In this document: positions 22,931 through 36,671 of the stretch, piece after piece
Numbering within the stretch: the stretch's first letter is position 1
Layout: each line of letters begins with the position of its first letter
NCBI RefSeq assembly: GCF_030272615.1
Contig: NC_081412.1
Location: forward strand, 686,646,583-686,710,582
Source: Cryptomeria japonica
Lineage: Eukaryota > Streptophyta > Pinopsida > Cupressales > Cupressaceae
DNA: 64,000 bases
Direction: 5' to 3'
The notes under the pieces: generated by a model
What the model was told of the DNA's origin: nothing
What the model saw: only the letters and a program-made list of their open reading frames with translations
The model's database searches: none
Program-made: the position numbers and the translations under genes

Positions 22931-23892
22931 TAGCAGTTTAATTATATTTTATGAATAGTATTAGACTTATGATTTTATTGCATTGATTCCAAGCATCCCA
23001 AAATAATGAGAAAATATATTTTTTGGATGGATGACTTATGTCATTAAACAATACTTATTGAATTATTTTTTATGGCCAAATTGTAGCACATTGTTATTAA
23101 TTAATTTAATCATTTTGAGGTTGACCTACCTATGAGAAATCAAGTGTGTAAAGTGGTATGCAAAGAAGAAATCCTTTGAGCACATGGAGTGTGTGTGCAA
23201 TGTACGTTGGCTTTGTGAGAAAAATGAAAAATCATCTAAATAGTAGAACAAAACAGAATTAATGTGAAATAGAGGACATAAAATCAAAATTGGTGTAGAG
23301 TTGCACAAGATAGTTAGTTGTTCACTATCTCTTGAAGAATAAACATAATGAAGATGAATTTGTGTAGATGATTTTGGTACCTCACATCAAAAGATATTGG
23401 CATTTGTGAGAATTTGCCTATAGAACCCAAGACCTAGAGACCAATTGAATAACACGTAAGAGAGAATAAATATGACAAGAATAAACTGTATTCCTATCAA
23501 GATGAAAAATACCCAACTAGATTGATCAATTGGATTCAATTGGATTGAATCGAATTACATACAATGTAAATGAGTCTGCTTATAAAGGCAAGGTAATAGG
23601 AGCACACAAACATGACATGTGGCTCAATGAGATACAAGGGTAGGTGAGGGTAGGTAGGATAAATAGTAAAATATTCCACAAGAGGTGGGTCACCCATTGA
23701 AGGTGGAATGTAACAATTAGATAAGACCACAAAAGGTGAAATTTATCCTACAATCAACTTCCCTATGTGCAAACTTCCCTAAGTATTTCATATGAAAACT
23801 ACAATGAATGAAATATCGTGAGTCAACTTAAGCAAAGTGTAATTATGAGACATAATTTACACCAACAACATTTCTTGCTAATTTGGTGCTCA

Positions 23893-24030
23893 GTTGTGGG
23901 GTTTGGTGTCTCCAACAGATTGGTGTCTGCAAATTTTATGAGTGGGGATTGGTTTCTCCAGTAGGTTGGTTCTTGTAAGTTCTAGTAGTGGAGATTAGTT
24001 TCTCCAATAGGTTGGTTCCTACAAGTATTG
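23893..24030. repeat. ~50-bp tandem repeat, about three units
   Basis: Units share GTTTCTCCA.TAGGTTGGTTCCT or a close variant, preceded by GTGGGGATT or GTGGAGATT. The units start near 23893, 23941 and 23989. Confidence 0.75.
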
Positions 24031-24239
24031 TAATATTTTTTTATTTCTACAGGGATAGATTTGGATAGTAGATCCAACTAGTTGTTCACCATGGTATTCT
24101 CTCAAAAGGGTTTCCATATAAATATTTGTTCTCTATTGTGTGGATGTTGTGTACTTGTTTTTATTATTGTTACTATGATTTTTAGGTTTTAATAAGTAAA
24201 ATATTATCTTATATAGATGTATCATCTCAAATTGTATGT

Positions 24240-24818
24240 GCATACAATTTCATCCTCACTTAGACCTCACTATGACATTTCATCTTTCAATGCCTAATGC
24301 CTGCTTTGATTCTACTCACACCCTTCACAAATATGCATTTTCACCTTCTCTCCTATCTCCATCCTAAAGTTGAGTTTTGACTCTCAGGACCATGGCACTA
24401 TAATGCTCTGGTTCTCTCAATCATGACCAAATTTGGTCCTCACAATGGTCACATCAAGTGAGCAAGAATTTAGATCCTGAGTCAGCCTACTCCAAAAATT
24501 CAAATAATTTTTAGATGGTAAGGTATAAAAGAAGGTCTACCCCTCTCATTTTAAAGCTAATTCATCTAATGATCTCAATTGCACTTTAGCAAATTCAATT
24601 AAACTGAGCAAGAAAATAAGCATTCATGAAGCATTGGAGAAGAAGTGAAGTCAAGTTCAAGCATTCAAGATGGCTTCCATGATAAACCTTCTATGATTAC
24701 ATTCTATAAGACATCCTAAAACCCTTGCATGAGGATTCAAGCAAGATTCATCAAGATATACTTTTCAATTACAAGCATTCAATTTCAGATCTAGTCATTC
24801 CCTCAAAAGGAAAGTATT
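24240..24818 (+). repeat. Probable LTR-like sequence interrupted by the 37-kb nest
   Basis: A TATA motif (TATAAAAG, 24524-24531) is followed by sequence resembling the R/U5 part of other LTRs here (CAAGCATTCA, GATTCAAGCAAGATTCATC). The 37-kb nested element inserts at 24818, and the sequence resumes at 61906 with TTGCTACAATTTCC. I infer that the nest landed in an older repeat, but no termini were found. Confidence 0.45.
24814..24818. repeat. Target-site duplication GTATT (left)
   Basis: GTATT immediately precedes the LTR start TGTTAATCCC at 24819. Its partner is GTATC at 61901-61905, directly after the other LTR. One C/T difference is expected for an old insertion. Confidence 0.85.
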
Positions 24819-26090
24819 TGTTAATCCCAATTGATATTGAGAGGGGAGGGGTGAATCAGTACATTATTGGTTTTTTCTAATTCATACTTTTACTTTAAGT
24901 ATGAACTAATTAACCATTCACCAATTTACACATTACTGCAGAAGATTAAGCATACATGAAAAGATACACAAAGATGCACAAATTTATCTTGTGGAAACCC
25001 AATAGGGAGAAAACCACAGTGTGAGTAGAAACTCACAAAAATTGTACTCTTTTGGAGTATGCCCGATGAAGAGCCATCCTTGTTAGGAGATTACAAAGAC
25101 ACTGGTTAGGTGCCACCCGGTTAAGGGATTTTGATCAAGGCCGGTTAGTGCCTTTACCCTGTTAAAGGTAGCCTGGTTATAGGACTTAAAACATCAGTTA
25201 AGATGTTACTCGGTTAAGGGATTTATACAATGGGACCTGTTAAAGTCCACCCAGTTAGGGGATTTAACTTGTAGTTATTTCAAAACAACAGATGAATGAT
25301 CAGATACAAGAAGCTAAAAATTTGCCTAATCAGATCACAATTAGGTATCAGTCTTGGTCTGCATCAGTTGTGCCTGTCCTTCACAACTCTACCTTCTGCC
25401 AGTTTCCTAGTACTTGAATTCTGCACTGCCGGTCCTATGTCACTTGAGTCACTACTCTGTGAAACCCCCACTCTACTGGTCTTCTGTCACTCGACTCTGC
25501 ACGCTCCAAAACTCCCCCTGTGCCCTTTTTCACATTAACTTCATTCACCTTGACAACAACCATCTCAAGAATGAGATATGTGTATTTATAGACCCTTAAG
25601 TCTTTCGCCAACTTTTCCCTCCAAAACATACCTTTCAAAATTTCATTGTCAAGCCTTAAATTGCGCTTCTGAAATCATGCAGGAATCTTTGTCAATACTG
25701 TCGAACATGCTGATATGTTTGTTGGTTGACTGAGAGAAGATTTCTGATTTAGCTGGGTGTAACTGAACATTACCAATCTGTCGGTTACTAACTTTTCGAT
25801 GAACCGATCAAAACGTTGTCTAGCCGATTTCTTCCTGTGTACTGGTTTAGTCTTTTCTTAGCCGTTGGATGTCTTCCTTACCAGTCTACTCATTGCTACC
25901 CGATCGCCTTACTGCTTGCTGATCTACTACTTGTCGGTCTACTGCTTGCTGATATACTTACTGTCTGCCGGTTTACTCACTGCCCGATTTGCTTACTCCC
26001 TAAGGATTGGGAAGACTAAGGAGATGATGTTGCCAACAATGACAACCATATCATTTACCATTCATACAAAATTGCATCAGAATGCCAACA
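24819..26090 (-). repeat. 3' LTR of the non-autonomous element
   Basis: 1272 bp, TGTTAATCCC to GCCAACA in plus orientation. It contains GAGAGGGGAGGGGTGAATCA at its start and several GGTTA.GG.ATT units at 25085-25270. In the first ~210 bp I count by eye about 18 substitutions against the partner LTR (60629-61900), so it is old. Open frames at 25296-26113 are matched in the partner only because the LTRs are copies. Confidence 0.93.
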
Positions 26091-26108
26091 AACTCCCCCT
26101 TTGGCATT
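26091..26108 (-). other. Polypurine tract of the non-autonomous element
   Basis: The minus strand reads AATGCCAAAGGGGGAGTT directly before the LTR start TGTTGGC. The AAAGGGGGAG core is typical of copia-type LTR elements and primes plus-strand DNA. It places the element interior to the right of this LTR. Confidence 0.85.
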
Positions 26109-26226
26109 GGTAGCAAATTCTGCAAACTACTGTGTTGGTCCCATGGCCGCTATTCTTGACAAGACTCCATAAGAGCCAAAATTCCCCCTTTTGCCATAAA
26201 TGGCAAAGGCTATCCAAGATGAATTG

Positions 26227-26291
26227 TCAAAATAAAGCAAAAATATATTTAAAGGTTTCTTGAGCCACTTTTAAATAAGATTCCCATGAAG
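26227..26291 (-). pseudogene. C-terminal end of the non-autonomous element's second protein
   Basis: A short minus-strand tail reading WESYLKVAQETFKYIFALF, then TGA at 26227-26229. It lies beyond the CACTA insertion and continues the frame that stops being host sequence at 47539, once the CACTA element and one ATT are removed. It is therefore the displaced last ~20 codons of the protein at 47539-50886. Confidence 0.7.
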
Positions 26292-26294
26292 ATT

Positions 26295-26420
26295 ACTAAT
26301 ACATTTGGGGTCAAATTTCGACAGAGGTTCCCAACGGACAAGGAGCATTGTGTGAAAATTTGATTTTTTTTTTTTAAAATGCCCGTGTTCGTCAGAATTC
26401 CGACAACCTCTGGCATTTTA
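26295..26420. repeat. CACTA left terminal and subterminal repeats
   Basis: Terminal inverted repeat ACTAATACATTTGGGGTCAA is followed by TTTCGACAGAGGTTCC and, at about 26393, GTCAGAATTCCGACAACCTC. The ATTCCGAC-type units are the expected binding sites for the element's DNA-binding protein. The first base of the canonical CACTA terminus is missing. Confidence 0.85.
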
Positions 26421-28439
26421 TTAAAAAAAAAAACACAACGCATTTTCATTTTGAAAGCAAACCAAAGCAAGCGGTGACCATCTTGCCTCCCTGCCCCCCC
26501 CACCAGAGCAATCTCTGCACAAGCAAGGTAAGGTTTTTTTTGCAATCAAAGGAACTCTTTGTTTTTCAATGAAGGGCAACTAATTTTTTTTTGCAATCAA
26601 GGGCAATTGATTTTTTTTTGCAAATTAATCCATTTTGTGCATATCTTGCGATCTTAAAATTCCATGAAATTAAATCTCTTTGAGGTATTCCGTCATACAG
26701 TTCACATGCTGTGTGTATGCTACCCCATTTTGCGATTTTTGTTACTGGAGCATTTGCAACTAATTTCTGACAAAAAACCCCCTTCGATTATGCTTTGATG
26801 GATGTCCATACCTTGTTCCAAAGCTCCTATTTTGGCACACGTAGGGAGGATGCTGGCAAACGTTGCATTGAGATAAACATGACTGTATTTCATGAGGATT
26901 TGAACTCAAAGCATTGGCACTATCACTTATGGCTATATTAGCTTTTTAAGACACTTTCATAGTGCACTTCACCTATCCTAATAATGGACTATCATGAGAT
27001 TCTTAAGAATGGAAATACTCCAAACATTCATGCCCTCTATGTTGTCATTGTGGTTTTCAATCATTGCGACTACATGCTTTTCAAGGACCAAGTAGTGTTC
27101 TTTTTTCATTGTTCTACTATGCTTCTCAAGTTGCACCAACATAGTTTTATTTAATGGCTTTGTTTTGATAGTGATTTCTCCATGGCTTCCACTGTCTTTT
27201 TCTTGGCACATTCAATGCATTGTCATCTATCACTACTATTTATTGTCCTTTTTACCTTTATTGAGGTTGTTCTCATACATGTCATTCACTTTGTCTATGA
27301 GTATATCTCAACCAATTCACTGTTGTAAGTAGAAATAAAAGATTAGTCTCATCTCTTTTACTATTTTAGACCTTCATAGTAATCTTTGCAATATATCATT
27401 TCCTTCCAATTATATGGAATAATGATTTTCTTTTTATGGAATGTGATGAAGGCTTGAGTGTGTCTTCTTGAACTCACTTATTATCAGCTCCTCTATGATT
27501 ACCTTAGATCTTTGTGGCTAAGAATTGTTCTTGATGAACTTATGCTCTTTATTGATTTCTTTTACTACCATTATATTATCCTGAAAAAGGCTTGTTCAAT
27601 GCTCCCTTATCATGCATGTTCTCTCTTTGTATTGATCTAGGGCTACTCATTAATGTATCTATGGATTTCCCTTATTCACTATGTTGTGACAGTCATTTGC
27701 AGATTTGGGACTATCATCTTTCATAATTTGATGTCTTTAAGATGTGGGTACATTGCTTGACAAGAAAAGCTCAAGCATTTGTGAAGTTCAAAGAGTTTAA
27801 ACCCCTTGTTGAATGGTCATCCAATTGTTCTCTAAATGCAAAATGCTCAAGTAAATGAGAAATTCACTCAAAATGGTTTATCCACAACTAAAAGAAAACA
27901 ACTAACCACTACATATATGCATCAACAAAACAATGTTGTATAGAGACCTAATCATGCCTTCATGGATATGTAGATCAAGTTCCTACATTTTGGACAAAAG
28001 CAATTCACACAATAATGTATTTGTTGAACACACCCACCACAAAGATTTGGTTATGCAATAATATATTTGTTGTTAACTTTATCATGGAGGATTTGGTTAT
28101 GCTTGTTACAATCAAGGTTTGACCAAACTAATTCTTAAATATACAAATGAAGAGTGTGGTTGGTTGGTGACTAATTACTCTTTTTAACACCATTTACAAG
28201 ATCATATCTAAATCAAGTGTCTCAAGAATTAAGCTACTACTAAGAAGATAGTTTGCCTAAAGCAAATGGGTTTCTTGGGTGGCTATTTATTGTAGATAAC
28301 TTAGTTCCTTCATGAGAATCAATCAATTTGGAACATGTATAACTCACATTTGTGACATGTCACTAATGCAATTCCTTAGTACTTGTTTGAGTACTATCTC
28401 ATCTATTGTTTTCTATCCACTTTTGTGTCCTTCTTAGAA

Positions 28440-29040
28440 CAAATAATAGATTAATGAGAAGGTGGAAAAGGTGGATTCACCTAAGAGGGAGTGGATTTTC
28501 CCAATAATATGTTAGATTCTCCCAAGGATGGATGGAATAGACACTTGAAAGGTAGATGATTAAGCATGATGACAAGGTGAATTTTCCTTAGAATGATAGG
28601 GTTGATTTTCCTAAGAACAAGTAGATTCATGTAAACTAGAGGATACAAATTTGGACAAAATAATGGAAGGAGACTAAAACTAGATAGATTCACCTAAATG
28701 GGAGTGTAGTCATCTAAGGATAGGAAAAATTCACCATTTGCGTAAGAAAGATGGATAAGATAAATGATTTATGTGAAATAGATTCACCTAAGAGAAAGTA
28801 GATTCACATAAGGATAGGTGGATTTTTCTAAAGATGAAGGGATAAGACTTAACAAAAAGAGGACTTAGGATGATGACAAGGAGGATTCATTTAAGGATAT
28901 GGCATATTCACCTAAGGGATAGTGTATTCTCCCAAGAATATGGAAAAATTATTGATTGGTGGAATGACATACTAGATCAAGGAATGATACAAGGGTAGAT
29001 TCACCTAAATATAGGGTAAATTCAGCTAAAAGGGTACCCG
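28440..29040. repeat. Degenerate GATTCACCTAAGG minisatellite
   Basis: The core GATTCACCTAAG or a variant (GATTTTCC, GATTCTCCCAAG, GATTCACATAAGG), often followed by ATAGG or AGTG, recurs at irregular spacing of 20-50 bp, more than 15 times. It is heavily diverged. Nothing in either strand looks coding. Confidence 0.75.
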
Positions 29041-29086
29041 TGAGATTGTGGTACTGAGTACCTATCTATGGATGGTGTATTTGGAT

Positions 29087-29473
29087 ACAAGTATGATGAA
29101 ACCATGCTTGTGTATGATGAAACAAAGTCCAGATCTCTATTATAGGTCCAACATAATCTCTATTATTTGAGACACCATTTTATTAGCATATCCAATTAGG
29201 GTAATTTATGGGTTTAATTATGGATCATGTTGTCTATTTCCATGCACTATTGAACTTATTTGGATGTATTGTGATTATTTTAATTTTGAAGTTATAAATA
29301 AATTATGTTTGTACCTTAGAAAGGGTAACTCCAATTGATGTTTGGGCAGTTTATTTGAAAACTTATGGTGATTATTGCCCTATGTTATGTAATGGAGTTA
29401 TTTTTACACTAAGTAATTAACTAGAAAAATGAATTTGTATTGTTGTACAAGTATGATGAAACCATGCTTGTGT
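29087..29473. repeat. 27-bp direct repeat pair, 360 bp apart
   Basis: The same 27-bp sequence containing AAGTATGATGAAACCATGCT occurs at 29087-29113 and 29447-29473. The sequence between is unrelated to the flanks. It could be a deletion/insertion footprint. Confidence 0.8.
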
Positions 29474-30249
29474 GTTTACATGTTTGTGCATCCTATTGAG
29501 AACCAACCTCGCTGTTGAGGAACTCAATAAATGTGGTGTTAAGTAGAAGAATGGAAAACTCAAGAAGCTATGGTGACATATTGTGGCATTAGTAGGGATT
29601 ATCTCTATTGACCACACCTTTCAAAGATAGTATCCCCTAGTTCTCCTCATAGAATGGACCATTGGATGGCTCATAGTGGTATCCTATCCTACATTTATCT
29701 TGATGGCATTGCCGATAGTTGGTATGTGGTTCTTGGTACGGGTTTCCTCTTACCCTATTATCTTATTTATATCTTTGTTCCAACATGTGGAGATTGATTT
29801 TTGTCATGCTATGATGATTTTCATGTTTGCATGTGTTTTGACATTATGCAAATAGATATGATGTCACACCATACTTATGTTTTGATATAGTGTAGGTGAT
29901 GGTTACATGTTGTTGATGGTAGCGATTTGGGTTCAAAGACACAATTCCACACACACACACAAATATTTGAAGATGTATTTTATATTATTCCTTCTTAGTG
30001 GTGATTAGTGTTGGAAGATTTGCACACATGTAGAGAGGAACTCATGTTAGATACAATAGGTTGTGTTTGATAACATATGAATATTCCTCATGATGTATAC
30101 ATATAGCTTTGGTGTGTGACATGCATGCACATTTTTCCATAAGACACATTGCTATGTGGCATGTGCCCTATGCATGTCTTCTTTGTGAGGCACGTTGCTA
30201 TGTGCAATGTGGCCCTAGGTGTGTCTTCTCTATGAGGTGTATTGCCATG

Positions 30250-30440
30250 ATATGTTAGGATTTGTAGCGTGCAAGCCACAAATGCATGCATGAGGGACTA
30301 TTATTATAGTCATGTTTTTTGGGCATGTAGCCTAGGCATGTCTGCTCCATTAGGTACATGGCCATGCCATGTGGAAGTTTTTGTGTTCATGCCACAAATG
30401 CACACATGAGGGACTATTATTGGAGTCATGATGAATCTTC
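30250..30440. repeat. Duplicated ~50-bp segment with GCCACAAATGCA.
   Basis: GCCACAAATGCATGCATGAG and its partner GCCACAAATGCACACATGAG are both followed by GGACTATTATT and GTCATG, about 114 bp apart (near 30272 and 30388). Smaller related units with TGTCTTCT/TGAGG occur upstream from 30110. Confidence 0.75.
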
Positions 30441-31896
30441 ACTCTATTTAGCCACAATTTCTAGTCGTATAGTTCTGTAATGTGCACTTTTAAGGATTGT
30501 GAAGTTTCCTTCAATTATTGATGATCTCTCATCTTTGTTGCATGGGCCAACAATTTTATTTTATCTTGTTTGAATTAGTTTAATCACTATTGTGAGTTTT
30601 ATCTATTATGTAGTTATTGTGGCTATGTTTGATTTTCTATTGGAATTGAACACATTTATTTGACTTATTATTGGTACTATTTTTTCTTTCTTTCAATATT
30701 TATGATCTTTGGTAGTTTAGTGAAACTCTTGCTATTTTTAAATGTTGCCTTCTTTGTTGTGATGTGATTCCTCACCAAGATCGACGTAGATAACCTTGGA
30801 TGAGTGTATATAAGGAATCAAACATTGGGAACATTTGAGGATAGGGGTAAGTGTTTGTTGTATGGGTAGCTATGATCCACTTGTACATTCTTAGTGATTA
30901 TTGACGGCTATGTCTTGGAGGCTAATCCCATTAAATAAAACAAGGGGGAAGTCATACATAATCGTATGGATCCTCCCTAGTTGTGTGTGGATTCAAGACC
31001 ATCATTTCATATGGTTCTTGGTTACTTTGTGAGACCATGGCATCCTCTTAGACCAATATGTGAGCCTTGTATTGTTATCCCTGCAATGTGGATGAATAAG
31101 TGTATGTTAAAATAAATGCTTTGCATGCCATATAGTTGCATATGAGTTGTTCACATCATCAGATCATGATTTAGAATATGTGAATTCTTTTATCCATGTG
31201 AAGTCGAATGATTGATTATGAAAATGTGTTATACATTGAAGCATAATCTATAAGATGTTCTCTTCAAGAAAAAATATTTATGCTTTCATAGTGAAATGTT
31301 GACGAAATGGGGTCCTAGTCTAGGAAAGTAAACTACAAACTTTCACATTCACCATTTCAAAACATTTTATTGGGGAATAGTCAATTTGGTTTAATTTAAT
31401 TCCTCTAGGAGAGACCAACAATATTATTAATTGTTCCATTTTGATGTGATTGGATATGATTAGATATAATTTCATTGAAGATGCAAGAACTAAGTAAAAT
31501 TATGCAAAATTGACAAGATTAAGCATAAATAGGCAAATAATAAAGCAAAAAGCTAACATAGAGGTACATATTTGGAAATAAGACTCTAAAATGAACCTAA
31601 TCAGTTACCTATAGGGAAAATGAGGTTAGAGATAATCTACCTATATGGAAAGTGGTTAAACTCTACCTCTAAGTGGCTCATCTTGAGCATTGTCGGTATA
31701 TGGGCATTGATGGCATATTATATCTGGTTCTATCATTTTTGTGGGTGCAAAATTAACAAGGCAAAATAGTATTAGTGGGATCATGATCTCATCAAAATGG
31801 TTTTGGCTTTGCATTTATGATAGCACATTGATCACACCTTACAAAAGGTTCCAATCTCATACATAGCATCCCAAAGTAAGGTCAATAATGATGTAA

Positions 31897-31990
31897 CTTA
31901 ATGCTTAAACTGGAGTTCTGGGTAGTCATATACCGATCATTTCTAGGATTGATGCTTAAACTAGAGTTCTGGGTAGTCATATACCCATGG
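31897..31990. repeat. ~51-bp tandem duplication
   Basis: ATGCTTAAACTGGAGTTCTG and ATGCTTAAACTAGAGTTCTG are both followed by GGTAGTCATATACC, about 51 bp apart. Confidence 0.85.
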
Positions 31991-32370
31991 CATAGGGTAG
32001 GGGTGACCTACAAACAATGCTAGTTCTAGATGCCTGTTTGCTTGGTGTATAACTTGTCAAAATTAGATCGATTGGCTACAGGTTTGCCATAAAGTTTCCA
32101 ACTTATCACTAGTGAAAATACAAGAACCAAGGCTTAGAATACTCAAAAATGTCTCTCAGAAAGTCTGCAATAGGCAAACTTTTAGTAAGAATTTGCAGAC
32201 ACAATGCTCAGAAATTCACACAATCAGCTACATTAAATACGTTCTCTATTAAGTTCAATGTTTTAAGATGAAAAAGAAGAGTTAAATGGTTTTGGTTCGA
32301 TTTGCAATTTTTGTGAAGCTTTTGCACTGAAGTTTCCATAGCCTAATTTTTTTGCCTGTGAAGAAAGACC

Positions 32371-35300
32371 ATGTCAGATAATATCAGCGAAGAACAAAAT
32401 AAGGAGATAATTGCTAGATTATGGTCTAACTTGAAAAGAAAAGGTGATGGGAAATGTTATTGTCCCTACAAAATTTGTAAGGGCTTAAAGACTAGAAGAC
32501 TTATAATCAAAACAACTAAGAAACATTGTAGGCAGCATGGTCACATTGAAGGGGGACATGATTATCATCCACTGGTAAGTTGTTCATTATATCGTTTTAA
32601 CAATTTATATACATAAGAAATCACTTGATAATGAGATCATGATCATGGTTTATTTATGTTGATCATTTTTATATAGGTCAAGCACCCCAGGGCACATGAT
32701 ATGGACCAACACAACCTGAAGAATATGGTTTTTGAAGTGGAGGAACATGGAGGTGTGAATATTGAAGCTGAAGATAATGATCCCATGGAAGATGACGATC
32801 ATGCACCAGAAAACACAATTGAAGATGATGGTACAAATACATTGATCCATGACACATTTAGTACAGGCACAGCTGATCATGATGATCACGATGACCTTGA
32901 TGTTCATGATTTACCTCTTCTTGAGAAGGCATATGAGCCCCTTTACAAAGGCTCCCAAACAACTCTTCTCTCTGCTGTATTGTTGTTGGTGAACTTGAAG
33001 GTTATGAATGGTTTATCCAACATAACAATCTCACGTATGTTAAGGTGTGTCATACATGTCATTACAGGTAATAAATGGTGAATCATGTACCATTAATATT
33101 CTTTATATTAACACCTCAAACTTTTTTTTTTGCTGTAGATTGATAGGTGAGTTTTTCTTACCACCATCAAATATTCTACCTCGCTCATACCGAGAATTAT
33201 CTGCCATTATGAAAGATATTGGAATGGGGTATCAAACAATAGATGCTTGTCCCAATGATCATATTATATATCATAAACAACATGAATTTGGAATAGAATG
33301 CCCTGAATGTCATATCAGTAGATATCGAATAGATCAAATAACAAAAAATGTGCCTCGCAAGGTTCTTCGTTATATTCCCATTATTCCACGTATGCAATGA
33401 TTATTCAGGTGCACTAGCTTGGCACAATTTATGGATTACCATGCACGCAATAGAAGTCGAGATGACATTATTCGAATGCCTGCGGATGGTTCAGCATTTA
33501 TGGACATAGAGGAAAAGTAGCCACACTTTAAAGAAGAACCTCGTAATCTCAGGCTTTCATTGGTAGCGAACAGTGTCAATCCATTTGGAGAGTTGAGATC
33601 TGTTTACTCGGTGTGGCCTATTTTTGTTATCAACAATAATATTCCTCCATGGATGTCAATAAAGAGGGAGCACATAATGTTGGCAATGATTGTTCCAGGT
33701 ATTTTATCATTTAATAGTCATCTACATTTAATTATAAATATTGCAGTAAAATGGTCATAATAATTATGTAATGTTTTTGTTCATTCCACTAGGCAATTAC
33801 CAAGTTAAAGATATGAATGTCTATATTGAGCCTCTTATCGATGAGTTGCTGGAGTTATGGAATGGTGTGACCATGTATGACATATCTAGACCAATAGGAC
33901 AAAGACAATTTCAATTCCATGCAATGCTTGTATGGACAATACATGATGCCCCAGGGCTAACACATTTTTGTGGTACATTATAGTGTTCAAGTTGCGCATG
34001 ATAATTATAATTATTAAAATTAACAGATTTAATAGAATTATACATTATCTTGTAGGTCTTCAAACAAAGGGAAGATTTGCATGTCCAGTTTGTGGTCCAA
34101 AGATGAAATCCCGTCATTCAAAAAGTTTAGGAAAGTAGGTGTTTGATGAGTATAGGCACTTCCTTCACAAAAATCATAAGTACCGAAATACTGAAAAACA
34201 TCTTTTCAATGGGAAAGAAGAGACTACATCAAAGCCACGAAGAATGACTCCTCACTTACGGAAGTTGGAATATAATAGAATTAATCATCAAGGTAATGCC
34301 ATTCCATCTAATGGTTTATGTTTGGAATTTGAATTTTTCTATCATGTTTTGTTTATTGATGATGTAATTGATGATACTGAAGGTCGTCAAGGCATGAATG
34401 ACCACCTTCAAAAGGGACTAAAAAGTTATCCCAGACAATTCAGTAGGTTGCCTTACTACGAGTAGCTACAAATTGTGCATTTGTTTGATACAATGCATAT
34501 TGGAAAGAATATAACAGAGACATTATGGAAAATATTAGATGGAAGGCATGACAAAGAAAAAATTGTCAAAATTTGTAGTGACATTGTGGAATCCAATCAT
34601 GCAATGAAAAATGTCATTCAATCAAATAGCAATGGAGATCAGATTAATATAAGTGCTCTTCCTTGGTTATTAATGGAGCAGCAAAGCAATTCTATAAAAG
34701 AAGTCATATGAAAAATTCAATTTCCAACAGGATTTGCTGCGAACATAAACAATCTCATATCAAAGAAGAGTGAATTTGGGCCAGGGATGAAAATGCATGA
34801 TTGGCATACCTTCATTAAGGTAATTCGCGTTCTTGTGTATTTACTATATATTTGTATACTGCGCATGTACTTTTCATTGTATTATGTTAGAAAACAATGA
34901 AAAGATCATTTTATAATTGTTGCAGTACGTTCTACCTCTATCTCTCCCAGACCACTTTGACAATAATATCAAGCAAGTCATATATGATCTTGGAAAATAC
35001 ATGAGGTAAGTAGTGATGTTTGTTCGTATAGATATTATATTTGCCATTTGTTTTACTTGTTATGCAATATATTGTATATTATTTTGTAAAGTCTCGTTTA
35101 TATATTTTTGCATCTTCAATCTCTTTTAGGTGGTTGTCATCTAAAGAAATCCACAAGGAAGATATAAAATATTGGAAGAGAAAAATCCCTCATCTAATGT
35201 GTGAAATGCAAAAGTGTCTACCTTCAACTTTTTTCAATGCACAAGAACACTACCTCATACACCAAGTTGAGGAGATCGAATTGTGTGGACCTATACACAC

Positions 35301-36573
35301 TAGGTCAATGTGGATGGTTGAGAGGCACTTGAAATTTTTAAAGGCTTTGGTTCGACAAAGAGCACATCCTGAGGGTTATATGGTGGAGGGATATATGGTA
35401 TACCAAACTATGGTGTACATTACTGAATATCTTCCTAAGTTTGCAGCAAAAATCCACGTAGATCACATTTGGGATCCCAACCCCATTAATAAATTCAAAG
35501 GGGAGCACTTCATGGGGAAAGGTAGATTGAAGAACGTGAGAGGTAATTATAAGATGTTATTGTAGTAAATTAATTCTTCATCTTCTAAATAAATCAGTTG
35601 TAAGTGGTCTATTACTTATTTGTACAGTTGGTCGGGAGTGGGATGCGCTACATTTGTATATTGCAAACAATCTTGATTGGATGACGGTGTGGATTGAACG
35701 ATGTCAACATTCTGGTCGCACATTAACATGGGATGGTGTCACTTCATTGGTTAAAGAAGCTCATCGTAATGGAGATTCCAATGTTACACAAAGGGAAATT
35801 GATTTAGCATATGGTTTAAGAGATCAACAGGTACGTATAATTTTATTAATCACCTGTATGTTTATCAACTCATGATGCAATAATTTTAATATGTTAGACA
35901 TATTGCAGGTCAAACACCACAAGGCTATGTGTTGCAATGGTCATAAATTTCACATCAAACAGTTGGATGACACGAAGAAAACTTGTGATTCTGGGATAAC
36001 TGCAGTCTTTGAGGTGACCAATATTTCATCTAGAAACGACATACATCCTCAAGAGTCTCAAAATTGATACTATGGCATTTTGGATGATATACTTGAGTGT
36101 GACTTTAATTCCTTCAAATTAGTTCTGTTTGTCATCAAATGGTATAGGCTACGACTGAATAAAAATGATCCTGATAGAACTGTTATCAAACATGATAATG
36201 GATTTATAATGGTTAATACAAGGTCATTTGAACGAGTTGGGGATGTGCCCTATGTTCTTCCAAGTCAATGTGAGCAGGTATTTTACTCGGAGGTTCCACA
36301 TAAACCGGGTTGGTCATTTGTTGTTAGACATGATCCAAGAGGAAGGCCGATAATGTATAATGTGATGGAAGAAGAAGATACCAAAGAAGTAGAAGATGAT
36401 ATAGATGATGATCATGATCGACAGTTAGTCGATGATGTCCTTGATAGAAATGTACATGAAGAAGAAGTTGATGATGATGATGCTGCTGCTACTGATGATG
36501 ATGGTGATGGTGATGGTGATGGCGATGGTGATGGTGATGACGATGACAATGACAAACACAATGACGATGACGA

Positions 36574-36671
<98 letters not shown>

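Larger units (their letters stand above)
22171..24239. other. Unassigned sequence with two degenerate minisatellites
   Basis: There is no supported gene. Two repeat tracts (22560-22930 and 23893-24030) are listed separately. Other sequence shows no domain on either strand. Confidence 0.5.
26421..32370. other. CACTA left arm, noncoding, repeat-rich
   Basis: I see no gene. Recognisable features are three TTTTTTTTGCAATCAA units near 26535-26635, a degenerate minisatellite (28440-29040), a 27-bp direct repeat (29087-29113 and 29447-29473), a duplicated segment at 30250-30440 and a short tandem pair near 31901-31990. Confidence 0.6.

Noticed and set aside
24819-26090. Solo LTR
   Set aside because: Its flank GTATT matches the flank of the LTR at 60629-61900, not a copy directly after 26090, and a polypurine tract adjoins it.
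28440-29040. CRISPR array
   Set aside because: Units are irregular in spacing and sequence, with no conserved spacer length and a plant context.
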